A stretch of DNA of 64,000 nt from Acidimicrobiales bacterium AG-414-N20 (GCA_003214465.1 QCLO01000008.1:1-64000), one strand, 5' to 3'. Positions 1 to 9,241 are shown, counted from the first letter of the stretch. The notes: generated from the letters alone by a model not told the origin. Program-made: numbers and translations.

Positions 1-1
1 T

Positions 2-94
2 TCTGTATACGCACATCTACTGGATCTTGCTCGGATTGGTGTTGTCTCAGCGGAGCCTGATTTAGGAATGAAAGCTGAGTGGAGAGTTAAGTAA
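2..94 (+). CDS. C-terminal end of a truncated gene, possibly a metallo-beta-lactamase-fold hydrolase
   Basis: The window opens inside a reading frame that runs from base 2 to a TAA at 92-94, giving a 30-residue tail that contains YAHLLDLARIGVVSAEPD and ends WRVK. The H-L-L-x-L-x-x-x-G-V-V pattern resembles the small winged-helix tail found after the metallo-hydrolase domain of LACTB2-like proteins. That match is my reading from memory, not a search. The frame stops 5 bp before the convergent SDR gene ends, which fits the tight packing of the region. The rest of the gene lies outside the window, so the function is tentative. Confidence 0.45.
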   Translation, partial: SVYAHLLDLARIGVVSAEPDLGMKAEWRVK

Positions 95-99
95 AAAAT

Positions 100-885
100 C
101 TAAGGATGCTGGCTTGAAACTGAAATTACTTCGCCTGTCATATAGGAAGAGTAATCACTAGCTAAGAAAACCATTACATTTGCTACTTCCCAGGGCTCAG
201 CGGCACGTCCTAAGGCTTCTTGCTCTATCAAAGAATCTATTAACTCTTGGTTACTAGACTTTGAAAGATTTGGATGCAGAGCCAAACTCGGTGCTACACA
301 ATTAACTCGTATGTCATATTCCGCTGCTTCGATAGCTACGCATCGTGTAAGTGCCATGACACCTGCTTTTGCTGCCGCGTAATGAGACTGGCCCGTTTGT
401 GCACGCCATCCTAAAACTGAAGCGTTATTTACTATCACTCCTGTGTTTCTCTCCTGCATTTTTTTCAATGCTGCTCTTGTGCAACGCATTGTTCCATTTA
501 GTGTCACATCGACAACTCGTAACCATTCTTCATCATCCATTTCAACTAACAAGCTTTGAGCTCCTAGACCTGCATTGTTGATTAAGACATCGAGTTTTCC
601 ATATTCTTCTATCGTTTTGTCAAACAAATTCTGGACTTGTTGTTCTTTCGTTACGTCACACAACACTGAAAGAGGTCTCTCTCCATTGATCTCGCTTAAT
701 GCATCACAGGTGGCCTCAAGTCTTTCTTCATGAACGTCAGAAATAATTACACTGGCTCCTTCTTCAATGCAACGTCTTGCAACTGCGGAACCGATTCCGG
801 TTCCCGCAGCAGCGGTTACAACCACTACTTTCTCTCCTAAGAGATTGTGACTTTCAACATAATTTGGAGGAGTTTTAGTTGCCAT
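100..885 (-). CDS. SDR-family oxidoreductase (IpdF-like)
   Basis: A 261-residue classical short-chain dehydrogenase/reductase, expected to be a cytosolic NAD(P)(H)-dependent alcohol or ketone oxidoreductase. The Rossmann glycine motif is TAAAGTGIG at about residues 24-32, NNAG is at 103-106, and the catalytic set is S156, Y169 and K173. The unusual TAAAGTGIG variant is what I recall from the mycobacterial steroid-ring enzyme IpdF (Rv3559c). A role in CoA-linked ring or acyl degradation is therefore an inference. The gene lies 18 bp downstream of a second SDR on the same strand, so the two are probably cotranscribed. An AGGA element sits about 7 nt before the ATG. Confidence 0.85.
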   Translation of the reverse strand: MATKTPPNYVESHNLLGEKVVVVTAAAGTGIGSAVARRCIEEGASVIISDVHEERLEATCDALSEINGERPLSVLCDVTKEQQVQNLFDKTIEEYGKLDVLINNAGLGAQSLLVEMDDEEWLRVVDVTLNGTMRCTRAALKKMQERNTGVIVNNASVLGWRAQTGQSHYAAAKAGVMALTRCVAIEAAEYDIRVNCVAPSLALHPNLSKSSNQELIDSLIEQEALGRAAEPWEVANVMVFLASDYSSYMTGEVISVSSQHP

Positions 886-903
886 AATCAGATCCTAGAT
901 CAA

Positions 904-1818
904 CTAAGCATTGTCCTGTTCTGTCTTTTCAGCCATTTCTTTCATCCGTCTCTCCAAATCTGCGAACAATGGAAGTTCCTCGACGCCTATATCTCTATCT
1001 AATCGTTCAACTATTTCCTCGAATGTAAAAGCTTCTCCATCGTTAGCAGTCATTTCCCTCACTTCAGCAGGTTGATTCCATACAGCTATTCGCTTTCCTG
1101 TGCACGTATATATCTGTGCTGTTATATCTTTAGCCGCGTCTGAAAGTAAAAATGCTGCTAATGGTGCAATATCTTCTGGTGCTCCTGCTTCTATTTCAAA
1201 AGGAACGTTTTCTGACATTCGGGTCATTGCAGCAGGGGCTATACAATTTGCATTCACCCCATATCTCTTTAGAGCGAAAGCCGCACTTTTTGTAAGAGAT
1301 ATGATTCCACCTTTTGCAGCTGAATAGTTTGGTTGGGCTGTTGAAGCAACAAAAGCTCCTGAGGTAAAACCAAGGATGCTTCCACCTCCTTCTTGTTTAC
1401 GCATTACAGCAGAGGCTGCTCTGTAAACGTTGAAATGACCTCTGAGATGAACTCTTACGACATCATCGAATTCTTCATCTGTCATATTAAATAGCATTCT
1501 TTCGCGCAGAATTCCTGCAGCGCATGCAACTCCATCAATTCGGCCCCAGGCTTCAATGGCAGTTTCCACTATTCGTTGGCCTACTTCTGATTCTGAAACA
1601 TCACCAGCTACAGCAATTGCATTTCCACCTAATTCCTTAATTTGATTTACAACTTCATCAGCCACGGCGCTTGAAGGAGCAGAACCGTCTAGTTCTACGC
1701 CATAGTCAGCAACAACTACGTTCGCTCCTTCTTTTGCGCAAAGAATGGCGACAGAACGTCCGATCCCGTTTCCAGCTCCTGTTACTGCAATGTTTTTACC
1801 TGAAAGATGACCAGCCAC
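904..1818 (-). CDS. SDR-family oxidoreductase, 304 residues with C-terminal extension
   Basis: A second short-chain dehydrogenase. TGAGNGIG is at residues 13-20, and the active-site set is S153, Y165 and K169 (YSAAK). The protein is longer than a plain SDR (about 250 residues): a tail of roughly 55 residues follows the fold and ends in an acidic, Met-rich helix. A 304-residue SDR with this tail also occurs in the KstR2 cholesterol regulon of mycobacteria (Rv3548c), from memory. Together with the IpdF-like neighbour it hints at steroid or terpenoid acyl-CoA degradation. The start is GTG, with a strong GGGAGG element 5 nt upstream. Confidence 0.85.
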   Translation of the reverse strand: MAGHLSGKNIAVTGAGNGIGRSVAILCAKEGANVVVADYGVELDGSAPSSAVADEVVNQIKELGGNAIAVAGDVSESEVGQRIVETAIEAWGRIDGVACAAGILRERMLFNMTDEEFDDVVRVHLRGHFNVYRAASAVMRKQEGGGSILGFTSGAFVASTAQPNYSAAKGGIISLTKSAAFALKRYGVNANCIAPAAMTRMSENVPFEIEAGAPEDIAPLAAFLLSDAAKDITAQIYTCTGKRIAVWNQPAEVREMTANDGEAFTFEEIVERLDRDIGVEELPLFADLERRMKEMAEKTEQDNA

Positions 1819-1898
1819 TTTTCCTCCCTACTGTATTTTTTACTAAAAGTTATGCGGCGACACTATCGGAGGTGACCCAATCGGCCTATCGTCGGAGA

Positions 1899-2807
1899 AT
1901 GCTATCAGATAAAAAAATCCTCGTTACAGGTGTAACAGGCCAAATTGGCTTTCCGTTAGCTCGTTTCTTAGCAGAAAAAAATGAAGTTTGGGGGGTTGCC
2001 CGGTTTACTAATGAACAGAACAGAGAACGTGTAGAAGAATTAGGCGTTCGCACTTTTACTCTCGATTTAAATTCGAAAGACTACGGGACTCTCCCAACAG
2101 ATTTCGATCATGTAATACATTTTGCAGTTTTTCAAGGCCCAGTAGCTGATTATGATTTGGCAATTTCGAATAATGCTGAAGCGACGGGAATCTTGATGCA
2201 ACATTGTCGCAGCGCTAAATCTGTATTAATAGCTTCAACAAACTCTGTTTACAAACCAAATGAAAATTCTTGGCACCTATACCAAGAAAGTGACCCACTG
2301 GGTGATTCAACTGTTACCCATTCTCCTACTTATGGAATCTCTAAAATAAGCCAAGAAGCAGTTGCTAGGACCATGTCTAGAGTTCTTGACCTTCCTACTA
2401 CTATCGCTCGAATTAATGCGAGCTATGGCGAGAATGGGGGCCTGCCAAAATATCACTGTGCAGCAATAGCAGCTGATAAACCGATAATACTCAGAGACTC
2501 CGCCCCTTCTCCTTATAGCCCCATCCATGAGACCGATCTCGCTCATCAGGTCTCAAATCTCCTTGAAGCTGCTTCAACTCCCTCTACCATCGTGAACTGG
2601 TGCGGAGATGAAGTTGTGACCGCTGAAGACTGGTGTGCTTTTTTCGGTTCTCTCTTGAATAAAACTCCACAACTCCTATACGAAAATGTCCCTGGTAGTC
2701 AATCAGGAGGTGCAGCGGATCCAAGTTTCAGAAAATCTATCACTGGGCCATGCAAAATTTCTTGGATGGATGGAATGGCAGGCCTGGCAGAACATCATGT
2801 CAAATAA
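1899..2807 (+). CDS. NAD-dependent epimerase/dehydratase (extended SDR)
   Basis: An extended-SDR nucleotide-sugar-type epimerase/dehydratase of 302 residues from the chosen start. TGVTGQIG near the N-terminus binds NAD(P), and a YGISK motif supplies the catalytic Tyr and Lys. The substrate cannot be told from the sequence. The frame is open further upstream, but that part overlaps the divergent SDR and is not SDR-like. The ATG at 1899 follows a -10-like TATCGT (1887-1892) by exactly 6 nt, which points to a leaderless transcript starting at this codon. Confidence 0.8.
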   Translation: MLSDKKILVTGVTGQIGFPLARFLAEKNEVWGVARFTNEQNRERVEELGVRTFTLDLNSKDYGTLPTDFDHVIHFAVFQGPVADYDLAISNNAEATGILMQHCRSAKSVLIASTNSVYKPNENSWHLYQESDPLGDSTVTHSPTYGISKISQEAVARTMSRVLDLPTTIARINASYGENGGLPKYHCAAIAADKPIILRDSAPSPYSPIHETDLAHQVSNLLEAASTPSTIVNWCGDEVVTAEDWCAFFGSLLNKTPQLLYENVPGSQSGGAADPSFRKSITGPCKISWMDGMAGLAEHHVK

Positions 2808-2877
2808 GTTTTACTGCTATAACAGGTAAAGGTTTTAAGTTTCAAGGGTTTTAATTCCTGTAACTAGAAAGCGTCTT

Positions 2878-3333
2878 ATGGACATTGAACATGTTGTTGA
2901 CAAAATTGAGATAACAGATTTTTTCTCGCGCTATGCGCGTGCTGTGGATACTCGAGATTGGGATCTTTATAGAACCTTGTTCACAGCAGATGCACACATC
3001 GATTACTCATCGTCGGGTGGATCAGTTGGCAATTTGGAGGAAACCGTTTCTTTTTTATCAAAGGCTTTGGATATGTTTGAAATGTCTCAACATCTCGTCA
3101 CCAACATCGAAGTGTTAGAGAAAAAAGAAGACGAAGCTGATGTTGTTGCACTTTTCAATAATCCAATGCGTCTAAAAGAAGGAGAAATCTGGTTTGTAGG
3201 TGGAAAATATCGTCATGAACTAATCCGATCAGACTCAGGTTGGAAAAGTAAGAAACTTGTCGAAGAAACTCTATGGTTCGACAGATCTCCTTTCGGCGAT
3301 CTCGCTAGAGGCAACTCAGAAGAACAGGAATAA
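2878..3333 (+). CDS. SnoaL-like / NTF2-fold protein
   Basis: A 151-residue protein of the SnoaL-like (NTF2 cone-fold) group. The N-terminus shows the usual helix with FFSRYARAVDTRDWDLYRTLF and an ADAHIDYSS strand, typical of small polyketide-cyclase or dehydratase-like proteins. Family members range from cyclases to proteins with no known activity, so no substrate can be assigned. It lies between the epimerase and a Nudix hydrolase in the same direction and is followed by only 6 bp, suggesting cotranscription with the Nudix gene. Confidence 0.75.
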   Translation: MDIEHVVDKIEITDFFSRYARAVDTRDWDLYRTLFTADAHIDYSSSGGSVGNLEETVSFLSKALDMFEMSQHLVTNIEVLEKKEDEADVVALFNNPMRLKEGEIWFVGGKYRHELIRSDSGWKSKKLVEETLWFDRSPFGDLARGNSEEQE

Positions 3334-3339
3334 CTTTTT

Positions 3340-4080
3340 TTGGCAAATAATCGTGATGAAAGTCGTTACAAAAAATGGGAAACAGATCATGAGAAGCGAG
3401 GAACGAGTGATCTAATACCTGCTGCAACTGTTGTAATAATGAGAGACTCAGAATCCGGTATTGAACTTTTGATGCTTCGAAAAAATTCCAAAGTTGCTTT
3501 TGGGGGTATGTGGGTTTTTCCTGGTGGCAAAATTGATGAAACTGACAAGGTTATTAATTCCGATGGGTCTCTTGATGAATTAGCAACGGCAACGAATGCT
3601 GCTACGCGAGAGACTCTCGAAGAAGCAGCAATTTCTGTTTCCCAAGAAAACTTGTTTTGGTTTTCGCATTGGGTTCCACCAGCTATAACTCCTAAAAGAT
3701 TTTCTACGTACTTTTTCGCAACGAAGCTACTGGATGGTGATGAAGTCACCATTGATGATTCTGAAATCATTGAACATAATTGGTTTCGTCCTCATGAGGC
3801 CATCAATTTGCGTGATGCCGGTGAGATAGAACTAGCACCACCCACTTGGGTGACCTTGAATCGTCTTATTTCTTTTGCAAATGTTGAAGATGCTTTAAAT
3901 GACCTTGACGCCAATGACCCGATATTCTATGAAACGCATATAGCGCAATCAGAGAAAGGGCCAGTAGCAATGTGGTTTGGAGACGCAGGTTATGAAAAAA
4001 CCGATCCCGATACGCCCGGAGAACGTCACAGGCTGACAATGACTACAGATGGTTACCACTTTGAACAATCAAATAGCTAG
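3340..4080 (+). CDS. Nudix hydrolase (NUDT19-like)
   Basis: A 246-residue Nudix hydrolase, expected to cleave a nucleoside-diphosphate-linked substrate, possibly CoA-type. The core strand VVIMRDSESGIELLML is followed by FPGGKIDETD and the Nudix helix RETLEEAAI, with an insertion between the Gly-rich part and the REXXEE part, as in NUDT19/RP2p-type proteins. The start used is TTG at 3340, 6 bp after the preceding stop. No better ATG precedes the fold. Metal-binding glutamates of the REXXEE motif are intact. Confidence 0.8.
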   Translation: MANNRDESRYKKWETDHEKRGTSDLIPAATVVIMRDSESGIELLMLRKNSKVAFGGMWVFPGGKIDETDKVINSDGSLDELATATNAATRETLEEAAISVSQENLFWFSHWVPPAITPKRFSTYFFATKLLDGDEVTIDDSEIIEHNWFRPHEAINLRDAGEIELAPPTWVTLNRLISFANVEDALNDLDANDPIFYETHIAQSEKGPVAMWFGDAGYEKTDPDTPGERHRLTMTTDGYHFEQSNS

Positions 4081-4102
4081 TTCTCTCACCTAATATTTAT
4101 AT

Positions 4103-6421
4103 ATGAGTGCTGATTACTCTTTAGACTCTCCAAAAGGCCTGACGGAGACCGAAGTTGCTGAACGGATAGAGAAAGGTCAAGTAAACAACGTTCCTGATGC
4201 TCCTGTTCGTACCACTAAACAAATTTTGAGAGCAAATGTTTTAACTCCTGTCAATGGAATTATGGGGACCCTGCTAATTCTCATATTGGTAGCAGGTTTC
4301 CCAGGAGATGCTTTATTTGCAGGAGTTATTTTTTCTAACAGTTTCATCGGAATTTTTCAGGAATTAAAAGCCCGAAAAACTTTGACGGAGTTAGCTGTTC
4401 TATCAGCTCCTAAAGCACGCGTGATTCGTGAAGGGACTACCAAAGAAATTAATGTTTCTGAAGTTGTACTTGATGATCTGATTGAAATTCAACCAGGTGA
4501 CCAAATAGTTGTAGATGGCGAATTAACACATTCTGCTGGTTTAGAGGTCGATGAGTCTCTACTAACTGGTGAATCTGAACCCATCGAGAAAAATATCTCA
4601 AACGAGGTTTTATCCGGGAGTTTTGTATCAGCTGGGTTTGGTCATTACAGGGCTACACGTATAGGTGTTGACTCATATGCGGTTGCTTTGGCTGAAGAAG
4701 CTCGACGTTTCAGACTTGTCGATAGTGACTTGCGCTCCGGGGTAGACACAATACTGCGTTGGTTGATTATAATCATTCCGCCTTCTGTAGGTCTTTTACT
4801 TCTCAGACTTTTAGCTACTGAAGATCTATGGGAGGAAGCTTTACGCGGGACCGTAGCTTCAGCAGTTGCGATGGTTCCCGACGGACTTGTTCTACTTACA
4901 AGTCTTTCCTTCATCACTGGTGTGGTCACTTTGGCTAGACACCGAGCTTTATGCAAAGAACTAGCATCAGTTGAAATGTTGGCTCGTGTCGATGTCTTGT
5001 GTCTGGACAAAACTGGGACTATCACAACCGGAGAAATTTCTTATACGGGATTTGAGGCTCTCGATGGGACTAATCCTTCTGATGCGCTAGGGGCGATGGT
5101 AGCTGCTGACCCTTCACCAAACGCGACACTCGCTGCCGTGGGTGAACAATTTCCGGACCCTGGCTGGCACCTAATTGACTCAATAGCTTTTTCTTCAATG
5201 CGTAAATGGGCTATGTGTAACTTCGGTGAGAATGGAATATTTCATTTAGGTGCTCCTGAAATTCTCCTTCAAAAAGACGATCAAAAAAATCGTAATCGTG
5301 TGGAAATTTTAGCAAATGAGGGGAAACGTATTTTAGTTCTTACTAGGTCAAATGATCCTGCTGACAAAACAGATGACTTACCTACAAATCGAAGTCCCGT
5401 TTGTCTGATCTTTCTGGAAGACACTTTGCGAGAAGATGCACAAAAGATCCTTAGCTACCTTCAAGGTCAAGGTATTCAGTTAAAAGTTATTTCGGGTGAT
5501 CATCCCGCGACTGTTGCTGCTGTAGCTAAAAAAGCTGGTGTCTCATCTAATGCCCAGGTATTAGATGCCCGAGAATTATCAGAAGATCAAAATATGGATG
5601 AAATCATTGAAAATACCTCTATTTTTGGGCGTGTTACACCTCACCAGAAAAGGGCAATGGTTTCATCTCTTCAAAACAAGGGTCATACCGTTGCCATGAC
5701 AGGTGATGGGGTGAACGATGTTCTCGCTTTAAAAGATTCTGATATGGGGATCGCTATGGGGTCAGGAAGTTCAGCTAGTAGAGCTGTAGCTCAGTTGGTG
5801 TTGCTTGATAATCAATTCAAAATATTGCCACGCGTTCTTAAAGAAGGACGCAGAGTTATTAATAATATAGAAAGGGTTTCTAATCTTTTTATAACAAAAG
5901 CTACTTACGCTGTTCTATTGACTGCGCTCGTAGGAATACTCGGTGTTCCTTTTCCTTTTCGACCTAAACAATTAACGCTTATAGGAACTTTTTCTATAGG
6001 GCTTCCTGGTTTTTTCTTAGCTTTAGCTCCTGATAGTTCACTGGTTAAGCCAGGTTTTCTAAAAAGGGTTCTTCGTTATTCGATCCCTGCTGGCATCTCT
6101 GCTGCAATAGCAACTTTTGTCTGTTATGAAATTGTTAGGCGTTCGGATGTTTTATTGATTGAAGCTAGAACTGCTGCAACAGCTACCCTTTTATGCCTTG
6201 GTCTTGGAATTCTTGTCGTTGTGAGTAGGCCTATAAAACCTTGGAAATTATTGTTAGCAGTATTTATGGGCTTGTCTTATGTTTCTGTTCTTTTGAGCGA
6301 GTTTGGCCGTGACTACTTTGAGATAGTTCATATGTCCGGTGGCTCATGGTTAACTACAGGAATTTGTGTTGCTGTTGGAATCTTTCCGATAGTTCTTTCA
6401 GCTCGATTTAATAGAAACTAA
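4103..6421 (+). CDS. CtpE-like cation-transporting P-type ATPase
   Basis: A 772-residue P-type ATPase in the inner membrane. The actuator-domain LLTGESEP, the phosphorylation site CLDKTGTI and the hinge TGDGVNDVLALKDSDMG are all intact. The intramembrane motif is VPDGLVLLTSLSF, which matches the VPEGL region of mycobacterial CtpE, shown elsewhere to be a Ca2+ transporter. Calcium specificity here is inference. Six C-terminal membrane segments follow the P-domain. The ATG lies exactly 6 nt after TAATAT (4091-4096), consistent with leaderless transcription. It converges on whiB with 14 bp between stops. Confidence 0.88.
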   Translation: MSADYSLDSPKGLTETEVAERIEKGQVNNVPDAPVRTTKQILRANVLTPVNGIMGTLLILILVAGFPGDALFAGVIFSNSFIGIFQELKARKTLTELAVLSAPKARVIREGTTKEINVSEVVLDDLIEIQPGDQIVVDGELTHSAGLEVDESLLTGESEPIEKNISNEVLSGSFVSAGFGHYRATRIGVDSYAVALAEEARRFRLVDSDLRSGVDTILRWLIIIIPPSVGLLLLRLLATEDLWEEALRGTVASAVAMVPDGLVLLTSLSFITGVVTLARHRALCKELASVEMLARVDVLCLDKTGTITTGEISYTGFEALDGTNPSDALGAMVAADPSPNATLAAVGEQFPDPGWHLIDSIAFSSMRKWAMCNFGENGIFHLGAPEILLQKDDQKNRNRVEILANEGKRILVLTRSNDPADKTDDLPTNRSPVCLIFLEDTLREDAQKILSYLQGQGIQLKVISGDHPATVAAVAKKAGVSSNAQVLDARELSEDQNMDEIIENTSIFGRVTPHQKRAMVSSLQNKGHTVAMTGDGVNDVLALKDSDMGIAMGSGSSASRAVAQLVLLDNQFKILPRVLKEGRRVINNIERVSNLFITKATYAVLLTALVGILGVPFPFRPKQLTLIGTFSIGLPGFFLALAPDSSLVKPGFLKRVLRYSIPAGISAAIATFVCYEIVRRSDVLLIEARTAATATLLCLGLGILVVVSRPIKPWKLLLAVFMGLSYVSVLLSEFGRDYFEIVHMSGGSWLTTGICVAVGIFPIVLSARFNRN

Positions 6422-6435
6422 TTTATTCTATTTAT

Positions 6436-6786
6436 TTAACGTCCTGCTGCTGCGGCGGCGGCTAGGGCAGCAGCAGCTCTATCCGCAGCTACCTGTCTTC
6501 GTCCTATTATCGGTGTGGTCGGTGCGAATCCTGCAGTAGCTCTCTCTGCTTCTGATTCTCCGCCCCAAAAACCCAACTCTCTATTGTCACGAGCATATTG
6601 TTTGCAATCAACTTGCACTTCACAATCTGCACAAATCTCTTTAGCTTTTGCTTCACGCCTAACTCTTGCTTCAGGTCTTTCGGCAAATGGTGCAAAGAAC
6701 AAACTGCTCTCCCCTTGACACAAGGCATCTTTCATCCAGATTAGAACTCTTGAATCAATAAAAAAGTTCGTAGCTATATCAGTCAT
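6436..6786 (-). CDS. WhiB-family iron-sulfur transcription regulator
   Basis: A 116-residue Wbl protein, a family restricted to Actinobacteria and their phages. The four [4Fe-4S] ligands are C23, C52, C55 and C61. The signature turn GFWGG is at 72-76, followed by a basic stretch and an alanine-rich tail (AAALAAAAAAGR) encoded by a GC-rich low-complexity run. Wbl proteins bind the primary sigma factor and act as redox- or NO-sensitive regulators; the target here is unknown. No clear ribosome site sits close to the ATG. A GGAGGAGG lies about 10 nt further upstream than usual, so the start is moderately certain. Confidence 0.88.
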   Translation of the reverse strand: MTDIATNFFIDSRVLIWMKDALCQGESSLFFAPFAERPEARVRREAKAKEICADCEVQVDCKQYARDNRELGFWGGESEAERATAGFAPTTPIIGRRQVAADRAAAALAAAAAAGR

Positions 6787-6997
6787 GCAGACCGGCCCTC
6801 CTCCGTTCTACTTTTCGGAGTTTTACCCCGAGCGCGCGACTTTAGGTAATCCAAACTGTTTTGAACAGAGGTTTGCAATAATAATTACAGAATTACCTAT
6901 CTGTAAAACAGATAGTGTTTCTATTTTTACATGAACTTTTTTAATATCCAGCTGTTATCGAGATGACATCAAGTGAAACGCGTGCCATAGTCATTAG
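6787..6997. promoter_or_regulatory. Divergent control region between whiB and the MaoC-like gene
   Basis: This 211-bp interval is the longest gene-free stretch I see. It contains a perfect 8-bp inverted repeat CTATCTGT / ACAGATAG with a 3-nt spacer (6897-6915) and a smaller repeat CTGTT / AACAG near 6856-6868. For the plus-strand gene, CATAGT at 6986-6991 is exactly 6 nt before the ATG, matching the leaderless geometry seen elsewhere in the window. The repeats could be an operator or RNA hairpins; I cannot tell which. Confidence 0.45.
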
Positions 6998-8008
6998 ATG
7001 AAGAGTGAAACATCCAACAGTGAAAAGCTTCCAGCGACGTATTTTGATGATTTGATACCGGGTCAAATTCTTCCTCCTTCTCCTGATCTAACTATCACAT
7101 CGGGTGAAATAGCGATTTACCAGTCAATTTGTGGGGATCCTTTGCCAACTTCTCTCAGTCTTCCATTAGCCAAGAAAATAACTGGGGTGTCAAAACGTAT
7201 TGTGAATCCCGGATTATTAATGCATTTTTCAATCGGACAAAGCACTGTTGCTACAAAACAGGTAATAGCAAATCTTTTCTACCGCGGAGTTTCTTTCAAA
7301 CGACCTGTTTTCGAAGGGGAGACTCTTCACACCGAAGTAGTAATTAAAGGTTTAAAAGATTTAACTCTCAGAAAAGACAGATCTCCTAGAGGACTTGCGC
7401 TGCTTGGCATAACGACCACTTGTGTAGATGATGATTCAACTGTGGTTGATTATGAAAGGTGTGCGATGATCAAAGCGCGCAATCCTGAAAATCTTCCAGG
7501 GCACTGCGACAACCTTGGAGCGGTAGAAACAGAAATAGTTTTAGACAACTGGAAGTCTTTAGTTCCCGAGTCTTGGGATCTATCATCCTTAGGCTTAAAA
7601 AATCAAGAGGATTGGGCTATTGGTGAGAAGAAAATTGATGACCTGTGCGACACAGTGAGCAATGCAATGGAATTGGTTCGTCTAACACAGAACCAAGCTC
7701 CTGTTCATCGCGATGCAGGTACTTCACCAACCGGCGAAAGACTCGTTTATGGTGGCCATACTATAGGCCTCGCTCAAGCGTCCTTGAACCGGCTTCTGCC
7801 AAGAAACGCTACTGTTTTAGGTTGGCAGTCTTGCGACCACTTAGGACCTGTACATGAAGGGGATGTTCTGTCTTTTCAGCACACTCTCTTAGATCAAAAA
7901 ACTTTAACTAATGGCAAAATTAGTGCAATAAAAACTGAGGTTTCTTGCATCAAAGGTACTAAAACATCGAATGTTCTCGATTGGAGACTCGTGACTTTTG
8001 GAGCTTAG
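6998..8008 (+). CDS. MaoC-like double hot-dog acyl-CoA dehydratase/hydratase
   Basis: A 336-residue protein with two hot-dog-like halves. The N-terminal half carries FYRGVSFKRPVFEGETL. The C-terminal half carries APVHRDAGTSPTGERLVYGGHT, in which the H-x-D-x(n)-GGHT arrangement resembles the hydratase motif of MaoC proteins. Two-hot-dog MaoC proteins hydrate enoyl-CoA or mesaconyl-CoA-type substrates; the exact substrate is not visible. It faces a convergent CaiB-type CoA-transferase 7 bp away, which fits acyl-CoA chemistry. Confidence 0.72.
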   Translation: MKSETSNSEKLPATYFDDLIPGQILPPSPDLTITSGEIAIYQSICGDPLPTSLSLPLAKKITGVSKRIVNPGLLMHFSIGQSTVATKQVIANLFYRGVSFKRPVFEGETLHTEVVIKGLKDLTLRKDRSPRGLALLGITTTCVDDDSTVVDYERCAMIKARNPENLPGHCDNLGAVETEIVLDNWKSLVPESWDLSSLGLKNQEDWAIGEKKIDDLCDTVSNAMELVRLTQNQAPVHRDAGTSPTGERLVYGGHTIGLAQASLNRLLPRNATVLGWQSCDHLGPVHEGDVLSFQHTLLDQKTLTNGKISAIKTEVSCIKGTKTSNVLDWRLVTFGA

Positions 8009-8015
8009 AAATCAC

Positions 8016-9227
8016 TCACGAAACAGTGAAAATAAGACCGTGATCGGCTAAATTTCCTATTTCAACTGAACTCAGCTTCAAATCGTCAGCTAAAACTTGT
8101 TCGGTATGTTCTCCTAAGAGCGGCGCTTTGAGAGCATTTCGATCATCTGCTAATGGACCCCCGAAGGATAAAGGCGACCCAGGAACTAAGTGTCTTCCTA
8201 CTCCAGGTTGATCAATTTTGGAGAACATTGGGTTCTCCGTTGAACACCTAGGGTCTTCTTCGAGCATTTGCCTGAAGGTCCTGTAAGGACCCCAGCACAC
8301 TCCACATCTATCAAGCCGTTCAGAAATTTCTTTTAAGGTTAAGTTTTTGAACCATGGATTAAACAAATCTGCAAGCTCTTCTCTCGCCTCAAAACGTGCA
8401 CCTTCATCCGTAAAATCAAGAGCGAGTCTTTGAGATAGTAGAGAAACCTCTTGTTGGGTCTGAGTTGCTTCTAAGAGCCCATCCCACTGTTTTTGCGTAA
8501 TAGCCACAACCATCACGTGTCTGCCATCACGACTCAGAAAATCTCTTCCAAATGCTCCATAAAGATCATTACCGAGTTTTTCCCTTTCCATTCCACCTAA
8601 CTCAACTTCAGTAAGGTCTCCTCGCCATGCAACCGCAGCTAACGCAACGTCTGACAAAGCAAGGCTTACCAACTGTCCCTTCCCAGTTTGTGTTCTATAT
8701 CGATCAGCCGCAACCAAACCTAATGCTGCAGTTTGGCCACAGATAAGGTCCCAAGCAGGCAAAGTATGATTGACAGGACGAGGATCGTCCGCATGGCCCG
8801 TTATTGACGGAATCCCAACTGCACAATTGATTGTGTAATCTACAGCTGTTGTACCGTCATGACTTCCCGTGATCGACACCATCACTAGGTCAGACCTTTT
8901 TTCAGAAAGTTTTTCATAGCTGAGCCAGCCTTTTGAAGGGAAATTGGTTAAAAAATTTCCTGAAGTAGCTATGAGTTCGGATAGCAAATTTTGTATTTCA
9001 GGAGCTCGCAAATCTGCTACTACTGATTTCTTTCCGCGGTTTAAACCATTCCAATAAAGACTTATCCCATCTTCCGTAAGAGGCCAGCGTTTGTAATCGA
9101 TCCCACCGCCGAGTTGATCGAATCTGATTACCTCAGCGCCCATCTGGGCTAATGTCATTCCTCCCGAAGGGGCGGCAACAAAAGCTGAGCCTTCGACCAC
9201 AGAAAGTCCTTCTAGTGGAAGAATCAA
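8016..9227 (-). CDS. Family III CoA-transferase (CaiB/BaiF)
   Basis: A 403-residue type III CoA-transferase, which moves CoA between carboxylic acids through an aspartyl-CoA intermediate. The N-terminus LPLEGLSVVEGSAFVAAP and the MGAEVIRFDQLGG segment are typical, and the likely catalytic Asp is D160 in LPAWDLICGQTAALGL. The start is TTG, with AGGAG 5 nt upstream. It begins 14 bp after the stop of the selenoprotein peroxiredoxin and is probably cotranscribed with it. The donor and acceptor acids are unknown. Confidence 0.85.
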   Translation of the reverse strand: MILPLEGLSVVEGSAFVAAPSGGMTLAQMGAEVIRFDQLGGGIDYKRWPLTEDGISLYWNGLNRGKKSVVADLRAPEIQNLLSELIATSGNFLTNFPSKGWLSYEKLSEKRSDLVMVSITGSHDGTTAVDYTINCAVGIPSITGHADDPRPVNHTLPAWDLICGQTAALGLVAADRYRTQTGKGQLVSLALSDVALAAVAWRGDLTEVELGGMEREKLGNDLYGAFGRDFLSRDGRHVMVVAITQKQWDGLLEATQTQQEVSLLSQRLALDFTDEGARFEAREELADLFNPWFKNLTLKEISERLDRCGVCWGPYRTFRQMLEEDPRCSTENPMFSKIDQPGVGRHLVPGSPLSFGGPLADDRNALKAPLLGEHTEQVLADDLKLSSVEIGNLADHGLIFTVS

Positions 9228-9241
9228 ATCAGCTCCTGTTC

